A stretch of DNA of 64,000 bases from CAVUFH01 sp963740835 (GTDB lineage Bacteria > Actinomycetota > Acidimicrobiia > IMCC26256 > PALSA-610). The notes under the pieces are model-generated. The model was given only the letters and a program-made list of their open reading frames with translations, was not told where the DNA came from and ran no database searches. Positions 53,981 through 64,000 of the stretch are shown piece after piece (positions within the stretch are counted from its first letter, which is position 1; each line of letters starts with the position of its first letter). The stretch lies in contig CAVUFH010000007.1 of the NCBI GenBank assembly GCA_963740835.1, positions 124,001 through 188,000 of the forward strand, in the 5' to 3' direction. A program made the translations under genes and the position numbers.

Positions 53981-55938
53981 CGGCACTGCACGAGCTCGCG
54001 ACCGAGCTCGGCGTCGAGCGCGAGTGGCGCGGCGTCGACGGTCAGACCCACACGGTCAGCGACGACACGCTGCTCGCGGTCTGCGCCGCGCTGACGCCGG
54101 GTGTCGAACGGGCCGACGACGCAGCCCCGGCGCTGCGAGCACGGCGTGCCGACGCGATCGCCGCCGGCGTCGAGCCGGTCGCCGTGGCGTGGGACGCAAG
54201 CCCACCCCGCGTCGTCGTCCACCGCCGTCGCGCGGATACGGAAGCTGCGCTCAACGTGACGATCGAACGGGAAGACGGTGTCGTCGAGACCGCGCGCGAC
54301 ACCGACTGCATCGTGCGAGCGATCGGCGACGGGCCCACACCGGACAGCTTCGCAATCGAAGTCACGCTGCCGCGCACGCTGCCGTTCGGCGCGCACGCGC
54401 TCACGGTCGAAGGCCCGGGCTTGGCCGCCCACGCGACGGTGCTCGCCGCACCCTCGCGGCCCGCCGGTCGCGATCGCTCGCACCGCTGGGGCCTCTTCGC
54501 GCCACTGTACGCACTGCACGATCGGGAACGGCCCGAGGCCGGCGACTTCGGTTCGCTGCGCCGCTTCGCCGCGTGGGCCGGCGGACACGGCGCCGATCTC
54601 GTCGGCACCCTGCCACTGCTCGCGACGTTCTTCGGCCACGGCCGCGAACCGCGCGACACGAGTCCGTACGCCCCGGTCAGCCGGCGGTTCTGGAACGAGG
54701 CGTATCTCGACCTGCGCGCGATCGACACCCTCGACGCGCGCGCGATCGACCAGACCGCGGGGTCATCCGGCCCGAACGCAGACCTGGTCGCGCTCGCGGC
54801 CCGGACCCGCACTGCTCTCGCGCCGCCCGCGGAAGCGGCCGCGGCCAATCCCGCGCTCGGCCGCTGGCTCGCGGAACGACCCGACGTGACCGCCTACGCG
54901 CGTTTCCGGGCCAAGGTCGAAGGCGGCGGCGAGGCTGCCGTCCGGTACCACCAGTTCGCGCAGTGGTGCTGCGACATGCAGCTCACTGCACTTGCGGCCG
55001 AACTGCGGGGTCGCGACCAGTCGTTGTTCCTCGACTTCCCCATCGGATCGCACCGCGACGGCTTCGACGTCGAGCACGAGGGAGCGCGGTTCGTGCGCGA
55101 CGCCTCGGTCGGCGCGCCGCCGGACGCGTTCCACGCCACCGGGCAGGACTGGGGATTCCCGCCCCTGGATCCGCACGCGGCGCGGCTCGACGGTCACGCG
55201 TATCTCCGCGCCTGCCTCGACGCGCACTTCCGGTTCGCGCAGGCCCTGCGCATCGACCACGTGATGGGTCTGCACCGGCTGTGGTTCATCCCGCCCGGCG
55301 CCACCGCGTCGGACGGCGCGTACGTCCGCTACGCGGGCGAGGAGCAGTGGGCCGCGCTCTGCATCGAAGCGCACCGCCACCGCGGCACGATCGTCGGCGA
55401 AAACCTCGGAACCGTTCCGGAGGCGACCAACCGCGCCCTGCACGACCATGGCGCGCTCGGCATGTGGGTCTTGCAGTTCGAGACGCCGCCCGCGCCTCCC
55501 GCACCGGCACCCACCGCGACGCAGCTCGCGTGCCTCGACACCCACGACCTCCCTCCCTTCGCCGCGTGGTGGACCGCGATCGCGCCGGCGACACGGCAGA
55601 CCGTGATCGACACACTGCGCACGAACGGCGGACTCGATTCGAGCGACGACGCTGACCCCGCCGCGGCACTCGGCGCGATCTACCGCTGGCTCGGCGCGTC
55701 CGACGCCGCGATCGTCATCGCCACATTGGAAGATCTCTGGCTCGAGACCGTGCCCCAGAACCGGCCCGGAACCCCATCGGATGAGAACTTCCGTCATCGG
55801 GGTACATACGGTTTCGACGACATCGAAGTTCCCGCACTGCGCCGCGGGCTCGTCGCTCCCACCCAGCTGCTCCGAGTCCTCGACGACGCGCGCGCCGAGG
55901 CGCGCGCAGCCACGCTCTCGCCCGAAGTGAAGACGTGA
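53977..55938 (+). CDS. malQ: 4-alpha-glucanotransferase MalQ
   Basis: A 653-residue GH77 enzyme that disproportionates malto-oligosaccharides. An N-terminal extension of about 160 residues precedes the barrel (LFAPLYALHDRERPEAGDFG). The nucleophile Asp is in ALRIDHVMGLHRLW, the acid Glu in IVGENLGTVPEA, and the third acid in DTHDLPPFAAWW. It overlaps treS-pep2 by ATGA and glgB by GTGA. In this cluster it would lengthen or trim oligosaccharides for TreY, GlgB and GlgE. Confidence 0.94.
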
Positions 55939-57853
55939 CCGACATGACCACCCTCACCGCTGACGATCTGCACCTCTTCAACGAGGGACGGCACTTCCGC
56001 CTGTACCAACGGCTCGGCGCGCACCTCGACGGTAACGGCGTGCGCTTCACCGTGTGGGCGCCCAACGCCCGCGCCGTCTCATTGCTCGGCGCGGGCAACG
56101 GCTGGACCCACGGCTCCGACGCGCTCGAACCCGTTGGGTCCTCAGGCCTCTGGACCGGGCGCTTCCCGGGCTGGAGCGCGGGCGAGGCCTACAAGTTCTC
56201 GATCGAGAGCCGGGCGGGCGGGCGCATGGCGAAGGCCGACCCGTTCGCCTTCCAGGCGGAGCTCCCGCCGCGTACCGCGTCGATCGTCGCGGACCTGGCG
56301 TACGAGTGGCACGACCAGGGCTGGATGCGAAAGCGCGGCCCGGGGCAACGGCTCGATGCGCCGGTGTCGATCTACGAGCTGCATCTGGGTTCCTGGGCCC
56401 GGCGCGACGACGGGTCGTTCTTCACGTACCGCGAGATCGCGCCGAAGCTCGTCGCGTACTTGCGCGAGACGGGCTTCACGCACGTGGAGCTGCTCCCGAT
56501 CATGGAGCATCCGTTCTTCGGTTCGTGGGGCTACCAGACCACCGGTTACTTCGCCCCGACGTCACGCTTCGGTGCACCGACCGACTTCATGGCGTTCGTC
56601 GACGAGCTGCACGACGCGGGCATCGGTGTGATCCTCGACTGGGTGCCGTCGCACTTCCCGAACGACCAGCACGCGCTGGCGCAGTTCGACGGCACGCACC
56701 TCTTCGAGCACGCCGACCCGCGCCAGGGCTTCCATCCTGACTGGAACACCCTCGTCTTCAACTACGGCCGCAACGAGGTGCGCTCGTTCCTGACGAGCAG
56801 CGCATGCTTCTGGCTCGACCGCTACCACATCGACGGGCTGCGCGTCGACGCAGTGGCGTCGATGCTGTACCTCGACTACTCGCGGCAGCCGGGCGAGTGG
56901 ATCCCGAACGAGTTCGGCGGTCGCGAGAACCTCGAGGCGATCCGCTTCCTGCGCGAGATGAACGAGGAGGTCTACCGCGCGTTCCCCGACGTGCAGACCT
57001 ACGCCGAGGAGTCGACGGCGTGGCCGATGGTGTCGCGCCCGACCTACATCGGTGGGCTCGGCTTCGGATACAAGTGGGACATGGGCTGGATGCACGACAC
57101 GCTGCAGCACCTGGCGCGTGAACCGGTGCACCGTCGCTTCCACTACAACGAGCTCACGTTCCGCGCCGTCTATGCATGGACCGAGAACTACCTGCTTCCC
57201 CTTTCGCACGACGAGGTCGTGCACGGCAAGGGGTCGCTCGCGGGCAAGATGCCCGGCGACCGCTGGCAGCAACTCGCGAACCTGCGCACGCTCCTCGCGT
57301 ACCAGTGGGCGTCACCGGGCAAGAAGCTGCTGTTCATGGGCGGCGAGATCGGCCAATGGCGCGAGTGGGACCACGAGAGCGGCATCGACTGGGGCCTGCT
57401 CGCCGAGGACCACCACGCGGGCGTCAAGCGTCTCGTCGGTGACCTGAACCGCGCGTTGCGGGCCGAGCCCGCACTGCACGAGCGCGACGCGGATCCCGCC
57501 GGGTTCGGTTGGGCGGTCGCCGATGATCCCGACGATGGCGTCCTCGCGTTCGTGCGCTACGCGGCCGACGGCTCGCCGCTGTTGTTCGTCGCGAACTTCA
57601 CGCCCGTGGTGCGCCACCAGTACCGCATACCGGTGCCGACCGGTGGGTTCTGGCGCGAGGTCGTGAACACCGATGCGCACCCTTACGGCGGTTCGGGCGT
57701 CGGCAACCTCGGTGGCGTCGAGGCAGTCCCGGTGCCGCTGCGCCAGTTCTACTGGTCGTTGACGTTGCAGCTGCCGCCCCTGGGCGCGCTCTTCCTGCGA
57801 CCCGATGCCGCCGTCGCGACGAAATCGACGGCCCGGAGGGCGAACCGGCGTGA
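55935..57853 (+). CDS. glgB: 1,4-alpha-glucan branching enzyme GlgB (frameshift near the 3' end)
   Basis: A GH13 branching enzyme of about 639 residues with an N-terminal CBM48 domain (VRFTVWAPNARAVSLLG). Catalytic residues are Asp305 (DGLRVDAVASMLY), the Glu in YAEESTAWP (residues 358-359) and the Asp in LPLSHDEVVHGK. The frame as written runs on past its natural end into treZ (to 58058). Restoring one base near 57820 gives the ending DGPEGEPA and a TGA at 57851-57853 that overlaps the treZ GTG by GTGA, like every other junction in this cluster. The start GTG overlaps the malQ TGA. Confidence 0.92.
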
Positions 57854-59672
57854 AGGTCGGCGCCTGGGTGCGCGACGGCGGGGTCGACTTCCGTGTGTGG
57901 GCGCCGGGGCACGATCGCGTCGACGTGGTGATCACCGCGCCCGAACCGGCGCGTCATGCGCTCGCGCGCGCGGCGGGCGGGTACCACGAGGGCTTCGTTG
58001 GAGGGCTCGGCACCGACGTGCGGTACCGCTACGCGATTGGCGACGAGCTCCTCCCTGATCCCGCGTCCGCGATCGCAACCCGACGGCGTGCACGGCGACT
58101 CGGCCGTCATCGACCCGGAGTTCGAGTGGACGGATCCGGAGTGGATCGGCCAGGTCATCACCGACTACGTCATCTCGGAGATCCACGTCGGCACCTTCAC
58201 CGACGCGGGCACGTTCGATGCTGCGATCGAACGACTCGACGACCTGCGCGCGCTCGGGATCACCGCCATCGAGCTGATGCCCGTTGCGCAGTTCCCCGGT
58301 GCGACGGAACTGGGGCTACGACGGCGTCTTCCCGTACGCCGCGCATTCCAGCTACGGGGGCGCCGACGGCCTCCGCCGGCTCGTCGACGCGTGCCACGCG
58401 CGTGGCATGTCGGTGGTGCTCGACGTCGTCTACAACCACCTCGGCCCGGAAGGCAACGTGCTCGCTCACTACGGCCCGTACTTCACCAGACCGCTACCGA
58501 ACGCCGTGGGGCGACGCACTCAACTTCGACGACCGCGGCTCCGACGAAGTTCGCAACTACTTCGTCAAGAACGCGACTCCTGGGTCTCGGACTTCATGAT
58601 CGACGCCTTGCGACTCGACGCGGTCCATGCGATCGCTGACCCGAGCGCCTACCCGTTCGTCGAGGAGCTCATCGACGCGGTGCACGAGTATGCGACACAC
58701 AAAGGCCGCAACATCTGGGTCATCGCCGAGAGCGCGGCCAACGACGCGCGTCTCGTCACACCGAAGGACCGCGGCGGCATCGACTGCGATGCGCAGTGGA
58801 GCGACGACTTCCATCACTCGCTGCACACGCTGCTCACCGGTGAGCGCGAGGAGCTACTACGCCGACTACGGACGGGTAGAGGACCTCGCCACCGCGTACC
58901 GTGACGCGTTCGTGTACGCGGGTCGGTACTCGAAGTCGCGCGACCATCGCTTCGGCCGGACCGCGGCCGGACTGCCCGGGCAACGCTTCGTGGTGTTCGC
59001 GCAGAACCATGACCAGATCGGGAACCGCGCGATCGGGGATCGGTTGAGCGCGGTGGTGGACCACGACCGCCTGCGGGTCGCAGCCGCGGCGGTGCTGTGC
59101 GCGCCCTTCCTCCCGTTGCTCTTCATGGGTGAGGAGTACGGCGAGACGAGCCCGTTCCCGTACTTCGTCGACCACTCGGATCCCGAGCTCGTCGAGGCGG
59201 TGCGGCGCGGGCGACGCGCCGAGTTCGCGCAGTTCTCGAGCACGCAGGAACCGCCGGATCCGGCTGCACCGGAGACGTTCGCCGCCGCACGGTTGCACTG
59301 GTCACGGCGGCGCCGAGGAACCGCACGCGGAGATCCTCGACTGGTACGCGCAGCTGCTCGAACTCCGTCGCGCACGGCCCGCGCTGCAGCTGCTCGATCC
59401 GGGGGCGACCGCGCACGCAAGCGTTCGAAGCCGACCGGCTGCTCGTCGTGACACGCGAGGCCGGCGACGATGCGATCGTCCTCGTCCTCGGGTTCGGTAC
59501 GGAGGACGCACGCGTCGATGTCGAGCTCCCCGCCGGCCCGTGGGCCGTGCTGCTCGACTCGCACGCCGAGCGACGCGCGCTCACGTCGTTCGTGACCGCG
59601 ACCGGCGAGCCCACGCCGATCGAGGTGCCCGCGGCGTCGGTGTTGCTGCTCGGCGCGGAGGCACCCGTGTGA
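57850..59672 (+). pseudogene. treZ: Malto-oligosyltrehalose trehalohydrolase TreZ, broken by about seven frameshifts
   Basis: TreZ releases trehalose from oligosaccharides capped by TreY. All expected blocks are present but spread over three frames: VKVGAWVRDGGVDFRVWAPG, QPDGVHGDSAVIDPEFEW, YVISEIHVGTFTDAGTF, NWGYDGVFPYAAHSSYGG, YRTPWGDALNFDD, DALRLDAVHAIAD, VIAESAANDARLV, QNHDQIGNRAIGDRLS and a C-terminal sheet domain ending LLLGAEAPV. Breaks lie near 58066, 58304, 58488, 58575, 58851, 59305 and 59421; two are clear single inserted A residues. Residues around each break stay conserved, so sequence error or very recent decay are both possible. It overlaps treY by GTGA. Confidence 0.85.
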
Positions 59673-62193
59673 GCGGTCGGCACAACAACGGGTCACTCTC
59701 GCTCCCGCTCGCCCAAGGCTCTGCCGGTCGGAGCTCCGCTTCGTTCGCGCCGGTCTCGACCTATCGCCTGCAGCTCCACGCCGACTTCGACTTTGCCGCC
59801 GCGCGCGCGGTGGTGCCGTACCTCGCTGATCTCGGCGTCGACTGGTGCTATCTGGCGCCGGTGTTCAGCGCCCGGCCCGGGAGCCGGCACGGGTATGACG
59901 TGGTCGATCCGACCGAAGTCAACCCCGAGCTCGGCGGCCGCGCCGGGCTCGAAGCGTTCTCCGGTGCCGCCCACGCGGCCGGGCTCGGCGTGCTGCTCGA
60001 CATCGTGCCGAACCACCAGGCCGTCACGACTCGGAACCCCCGGTGGTACGCGCTGTTGCGCGACGGTCGCGACTCGGTGACCGCGCCGTGGTTCGACATC
60101 GACTGGACCGGCAACGAGCTCGTCGCACCGGGCAAGGTGCTGTGGGCGTTCCTCGGGCGCGAGCCCACGGCGGAGCTCGCCGCCGGGACGCTGTACGCCG
60201 ACGCCGGCCAACTGCATTCGTTCGACGAAGCGCTGCCCCTGCGCGACGTCGACGGCATCGACCTCACCCAGCCCGAAGCCCTCGCGGCCGCGCTCGAGCG
60301 CCAGCCGTACCAGCTCGCGCAGTGGCGGCGCGGCCGCCGGTTCATCAACTACCGGCGCTTCTTCGACGTGTCGGACCTGATCGGCGTGCGCGTCGAGGAC
60401 CCGGGGGTGTTCACGGCCTCCCACACGCTCGCGTTCGAGCTCGTGCACGACGGTGTCGTGGACGGGCTGCGCGTCGACCACGTCGACGGACTCGCAGATC
60501 CGGCTGCGTACCTCGAGCGCGTCGCGGCGGAGGTGCCGCGCCATCCGGTGTACGTCGAGAAGATCTTGGCCGCGGACGAACCGCTCGATCCGGTGTGGCC
60601 GGTTGCGGGCACCACTGGGTACGAGACGACGAACGCGCTCACCGCGCTGCTCGTCGATCCCGACGGGCGCGCCGGGCTCGACGCCGCGCTCCGCGCCGAG
60701 AACGGCGACACCGCGTTCGCGACGATCGAGACCGCGGCCGAAGCGCACGGTGCTGCAGGAACTGTTCGCACCGGAGTGGGCCCGCGTCCGGAACGCGCTC
60801 GCCGCCGCCGCGGCGGCCGCAGGCCTCACGATCGACACAGGACCGCTCGCGGACGCGCTCGCCGAGATCACGGTCGCGCTCGACGTGTACCGCACGTACT
60901 GCGGCGACGCGCCCTCGAGCGACGCCGACCGCACCCGCATCGATCGCGCCGCCGCCCGGGCGACGGCCGACGGTATTGCGGACGCCGACCGCGTTGCAGG
61001 CCGTGCGCGCCCTGCTCGCCGGCGACGAGCTCACGTCCGCGGCCGCGCCCGCGCGCGTCGCGCTCGTGGTGCGATGGCAGCAGCTCACCGGCGCGGTCAT
61101 GGCCAAGGGCCACGAGGACACGGCCGAATACCGTTACCCCGCCTTGCTCGCGCAAGCCGAGGTCGGCGGTGATCCGGACGACGACTGTCGCACCGCGGTC
61201 GCGCGGTTCCACGCGCAACAGAAGGCACGGGTCGCGAGCGGGCGGGCCGGCCTCACCGCGACCACCACGCACGACACCAAGCGGAGCGAGGACACACGCG
61301 CCCGGCTGGCCGTGCTCAGCGAGCGCGCCGACGCGTTTCGCGCCGGGCTCGCCCGGTGGACCGCCACGGTGGATGTGCCGGCGGGCGTACAACCGGTCGA
61401 ACTGCGGTTCGTCGCGCAGACACTCCTCGGCTCGTGGTCGCTCGACGAGCGCGACCTCGACGCGTTCGAGGAACGCATCGCGGCGTACATCGTGAAGGCC
61501 CTTCGCGAAGCCAAGCAGGCGACCACCTGGCTCGACCCCGACGAAGCGCACGAAACCGCGGTCGTCGAAATCGCGCGCCGGACGATTGGGAGCGGCGGCC
61601 GCATCCTGCACGACGCATTCGGCGACCTCGTCGAGGACATCGCCTGGTACGGCGCGATCAACGGCCTCGCGCAGCTCACCTGGAAGCTCGGTGCGCCCGG
61701 CGCGGCCGACATGTACCAGGGGACCGAGCTGTGGGACCTCAGCCTCGTGGATCCCGACAATCGGCGCCCGGTCGACTACGAAGCACGCGTCGCGATGCTG
61801 GCGCGGCCGGGCGACGATTGGCGATCCGGCGCGGTGAAACTGCACATGACCGCCGCTGGGCTCCGTGCCCGACGCGATCGGCGCGCGCTGTTCTCCCACG
61901 GCGCGTACCTCCCGCTGCCGGTCGCGGAAGACGCCGCGGTCGCGTTCGCGCGCCGTCACGAATCCGAATGGGCGATCGCGTGCGCGCCCCGGTTGCCGAC
62001 CCGGCTCGCACCGCGCGACCACTGGCCCGTAGGCGACGACGTGTGGAGGGATCGCACGATCGTGCTCCCCGCCACCGCACCCGCGCGCTGGCTCGACGTG
62101 TTCACCGGCACCGAGATCGAAGCCACCGCGGGCGCGCTGCGCGTCGGCGCCGTGCTCGATCGCCTGCCGGCCGCGCTGCTCGTCGCGCGCTGA
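59669..62193 (+). CDS. treY: Malto-oligosyltrehalose synthase TreY (two frameshifts)
   Basis: TreY turns the reducing end of malto-oligosaccharides into a trehalosyl group. About 840 residues: VSTYRLQLHADFDFAAA and LVPYLADLGV-type N-terminus, LLDIVPNHQAV, the catalytic Asp in DGLRVDHVDGLADP, Glu in YVEKILAADEPL, and THDTKRSEDTRARL with the third acid; a final sheet domain ends PAALLVAR. The frame breaks near 60740 (after IETAAEAH; resuming RTVLQELFAPEW) and near 60975 (resuming LRTPTALQAVRALL). GTG 59669 overlaps the treZ stop. It converges with glgX, nine bases apart. Confidence 0.9.
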
Positions 62194-62202
62194 CTCCGGA
62201 GA

Positions 62203-64000
62203 TCAGTCGGCGGTGTCGCTCCGGCGCAGCAGGATGAACGACCGGTCGAGCATCCTGAGGCGATCACCCGGCTTCGAACGCGTCGGCTGGACGCGCCCCG
62301 CGATCGCGGTGTCGATCACGGTCGACCACTCGCGGCCCCACTGCTCCGCCGGGATCGCGAACTCGATCGGCTCCCAGTGCGCGTTGAAGAGCAGCAGGAA
62401 CGAGTCGCCTCGCACCGGATGCCCCGCGGCGTCCTGCCACGGCAACGCGTCACCGTTCAAGAACACGCCGATCGTCTTCGCGAAGCCGGCGCGCCAGTCT
62501 TCGTCGGTCATCTGGCTGCCGTCGGGCTTGAACCACGCGACATCGCTGACGCCGCTGCCGTGGATGGGGCGACCCTGGAACCAGCGCCGGCGCCGGAACG
62601 CGGCGTTGCGTTTGCGGATGTCGCCCAACAGGCTCGTGAACGCGAGCAGTTCCTCGTCCACGTTCTCCCAGTCGACCCACGAGATCTCGTTGTCCTGGCA
62701 GTACGCGTTGTTGTTGCCGGCTTGCGTACGCCCGATCTCGTCCCCTGCGAGCAGCATCGGGACTCCTTGCGACAGGAACAACGTCGCAAGGAAGTTGCGC
62801 TGCTGCCGCCGCCGCAGCCGCAGGATGCTCTCGTCGTCGGTCGGGCCTTCGACACCCGAGTTCCACGATCGGTTGTCGTCGGTACCGTCGCGCCCGTCCT
62901 CGCCGTTCGCCTCGTTGTGCTTCTCGTTGTACGAGACCAAGTCGGCGAGTGTGAAGCCGTCGTGCGCGGTGACGAAGTTGATGGAAGCGGACGGCCGGCG
63001 CCCGGTCGCTTCGTAGAGGTCCGACGAGCCGGTGAGCCGCGCCGCGAACTCTCCGAGCCCCTGCTCCTGCGCGCGCCAGAAATCGCGCACGCTGTCGCGA
63101 TAACGGCCGTTCCACTCGGACCACAGCGGCGGGAAGTTACCGACCTGGTAGCCACCTTCGCCGACGTCCCACGGCTCTGCGATCAGCTTCACCTGGCTGA
63201 TGACCGGGTCTTGCTGGATCACGTCGAAGAACGCCGAGAGCCGATCGACGTCGTGCAGCGTGCGCGCGAGCGTCGCGGCGAGGTCGAACCGGAAGCCGTC
63301 CACGTGCATCTCCAGCACCCAGTAGCGCAGGCTGTCCATGAGCAGCTGCAGCACGTGCGGGTGGCGCATGTTCAGGGTGTTGCCGGTTCCCGTGTAGTCG
63401 ACGTAGAACCGCTTGTCCTCTTCCGAGAGCCGGTAGTACGCGGCGTTGTCGACGCCCTTGAACGCGAGCATCGGGCCGAGGTGATTTCCTTCGGCCGTGT
63501 GGTTGTACACGACGTCGAGGATCACCTCGATGCCCGCATCGTGCATCGTTTTCACCATCTGCTTGAACTCTTGGACCTGCTGGCCGAGGTCGCCGCTCGC
63601 GCTGTACTCGCCGTGCGGCGCGAAGTAGCCGATCGAGTTGTAGCCCCAGTAGTTGCGGAGGCCCATCTGCACGAGCCGATGGTCGTGGATGAACTGGTGC
63701 ACCGGCATCAACTCGACCGCGGTGACGCCCAGCCCGACGAACCACTCGACCACATCGGGGAACGCGAGGCCCGCGTACGTGCCGCGCAGGTTCGGGGGTA
63801 CCGACGGGTGCGTCTGCGTGAACCCCTTGGTGTGGACCTCATAGAGCAGCGTCTCGTGCAGCGGTGTCATCGGCGGGCGGTCGTTGCCCCAGTCGAAGTA
63901 CGGATTGACGACGACCGACTTCGGCATGAAGCGCGCACTGTCGCTCGTACTCGGTCGACTCTCGTCACCGAAGCGATACGGGTAGACGGGCTGACCCCAG
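62203..64000 (-). CDS. glgX: Glycogen debranching enzyme GlgX/TreX (5' end beyond the window)
   Basis: The last about 599 residues of a GH13 isoamylase-type debranching enzyme. Reading in from the right edge: WGQPVYPYRFGDESRPSTSD, MPKSVVVNPYFDWGNDRPP, LYEVHTKGFTQTHP, the nucleophile region HVDGFRFDLAATLAR, acid LIAEPWDVGEGGY, third acid FVTAHDGFTLADL and QDNEISWVDWE. It removes branches, providing linear chains for TreY and MalQ. It faces the glg/tre operon tail to tail, so it has its own promoter outside the window. The C-terminus ends ILLRRSDTAD. Confidence 0.95.
   Translation of the reverse strand, partial: WGQPVYPYRFGDESRPSTSDSARFMPKSVVVNPYFDWGNDRPPMTPLHETLLYEVHTKGFTQTHPSVPPNLRGTYAGLAFPDVVEWFVGLGVTAVELMPVHQFIHDHRLVQMGLRNYWGYNSIGYFAPHGEYSASGDLGQQVQEFKQMVKTMHDAGIEVILDVVYNHTAEGNHLGPMLAFKGVDNAAYYRLSEEDKRFYVDYTGTGNTLNMRHPHVLQLLMDSLRYWVLEMHVDGFRFDLAATLARTLHDVDRLSAFFDVIQQDPVISQVKLIAEPWDVGEGGYQVGNFPPLWSEWNGRYRDSVRDFWRAQEQGLGEFAARLTGSSDLYEATGRRPSASINFVTAHDGFTLADLVSYNEKHNEANGEDGRDGTDDNRSWNSGVEGPTDDESILRLRRRQQRNFLATLFLSQGVPMLLAGDEIGRTQAGNNNAYCQDNEISWVDWENVDEELLAFTSLLGDIRKRNAAFRRRRWFQGRPIHGSGVSDVAWFKPDGSQMTDEDWRAGFAKTIGVFLNGDALPWQDAAGHPVRGDSFLLLFNAHWEPIEFAIPAEQWGREWSTVIDTAIAGRVQPTRSKPGDRLRMLDRSFILLRRSDTAD

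Noticed and set aside
57854..58058. C-terminal extension of GlgB into treZ
   Set aside because: The extension is Arg/Ala-rich and antagonises the well conserved treZ N-terminus; one missing base near 57820 restores a normal stop at 57853.

Overview
The window is very GC-rich, densely coded bacterial chromosome with almost no mobile DNA. Several markers point to Actinomycetota: a WhiB1-type protein, a PdtaS-type histidine kinase, DUF3107, a class E sortase, DUF5317, and GlgE with a TreS-Pep2 fusion. A complete System I cytochrome c maturation set (CcmA-H) and a short mitochondrial-type aconitase are unusual for the classical members and suggest an uncultured Acidimicrobiia-like lineage. That placement is inference from gene content. 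No rRNA, tRNA, CRISPR array, insertion sequence or phage gene was seen.

Left part (1-10.4 kb). A partial GDPD gene and whiB are followed by a reverse-strand operon mrp - DUF3107 - ArsA ATPase - ArsA ATPase - pdtaS. It is divergent from a forward operon made of a cysteine-rich HTH regulator, a cysteine desulfurase and a VOC protein. Together these look like an iron-sulfur/redox node with one shared promoter region that carries a palindrome over the regulator's -10 box. A frameshifted sulfatase follows.

10-18 kb. A GntR regulator, aconitase and YbaK form one overlapping operon. Beside it is a sulfur-uptake block: two Rrf2 regulators, a TauE/SafE permease and an SsuABC-like ABC transporter, with related TTGTC palindromes in the three intergenic regions.

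18-31 kb. A cyclophilin is followed by the cytochrome c maturation cluster on the reverse strand (ccmA-B-C-D-E-F-G-H and a CcmI-like TPR protein), most junctions overlapping. Then come a sortase, a PLP dehydratase, and a biotin-dependent acyl-CoA carboxylase pair flanked by two enoyl-CoA hydratases.

30-48 kb. A mixed region: DUF5317, two membrane HD-domain proteins, a structured 455-bp intergenic region, a decayed lipoprotein gene, an ApbE/ferric-reductase-like pair, a glycosyltransferase, redox enzymes, pantothenate kinase, MsrA, DUF305, hemerythrin and an esterase.

48.5-64 kb. A glycogen/trehalose supercluster: glgE, treS-pep2, malQ, glgB, treZ and treY run head to tail with a 4-base start/stop overlap at every junction, and glgX converges on them. 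The set covers maltose-1-phosphate polymerisation, trehalose-maltose interconversion, branching, disproportionation, TreYZ trehalose release and debranching.

Frameshifts are frequent (arsA x2, sulfatase, glycosyltransferase, DUF305, glgE, glgB, treY) and concentrated in treZ and a lipoprotein gene. Most of the affected reading frames otherwise look well conserved, so many may be assembly indels rather than decay. Coordinates given for broken genes span all their frames.
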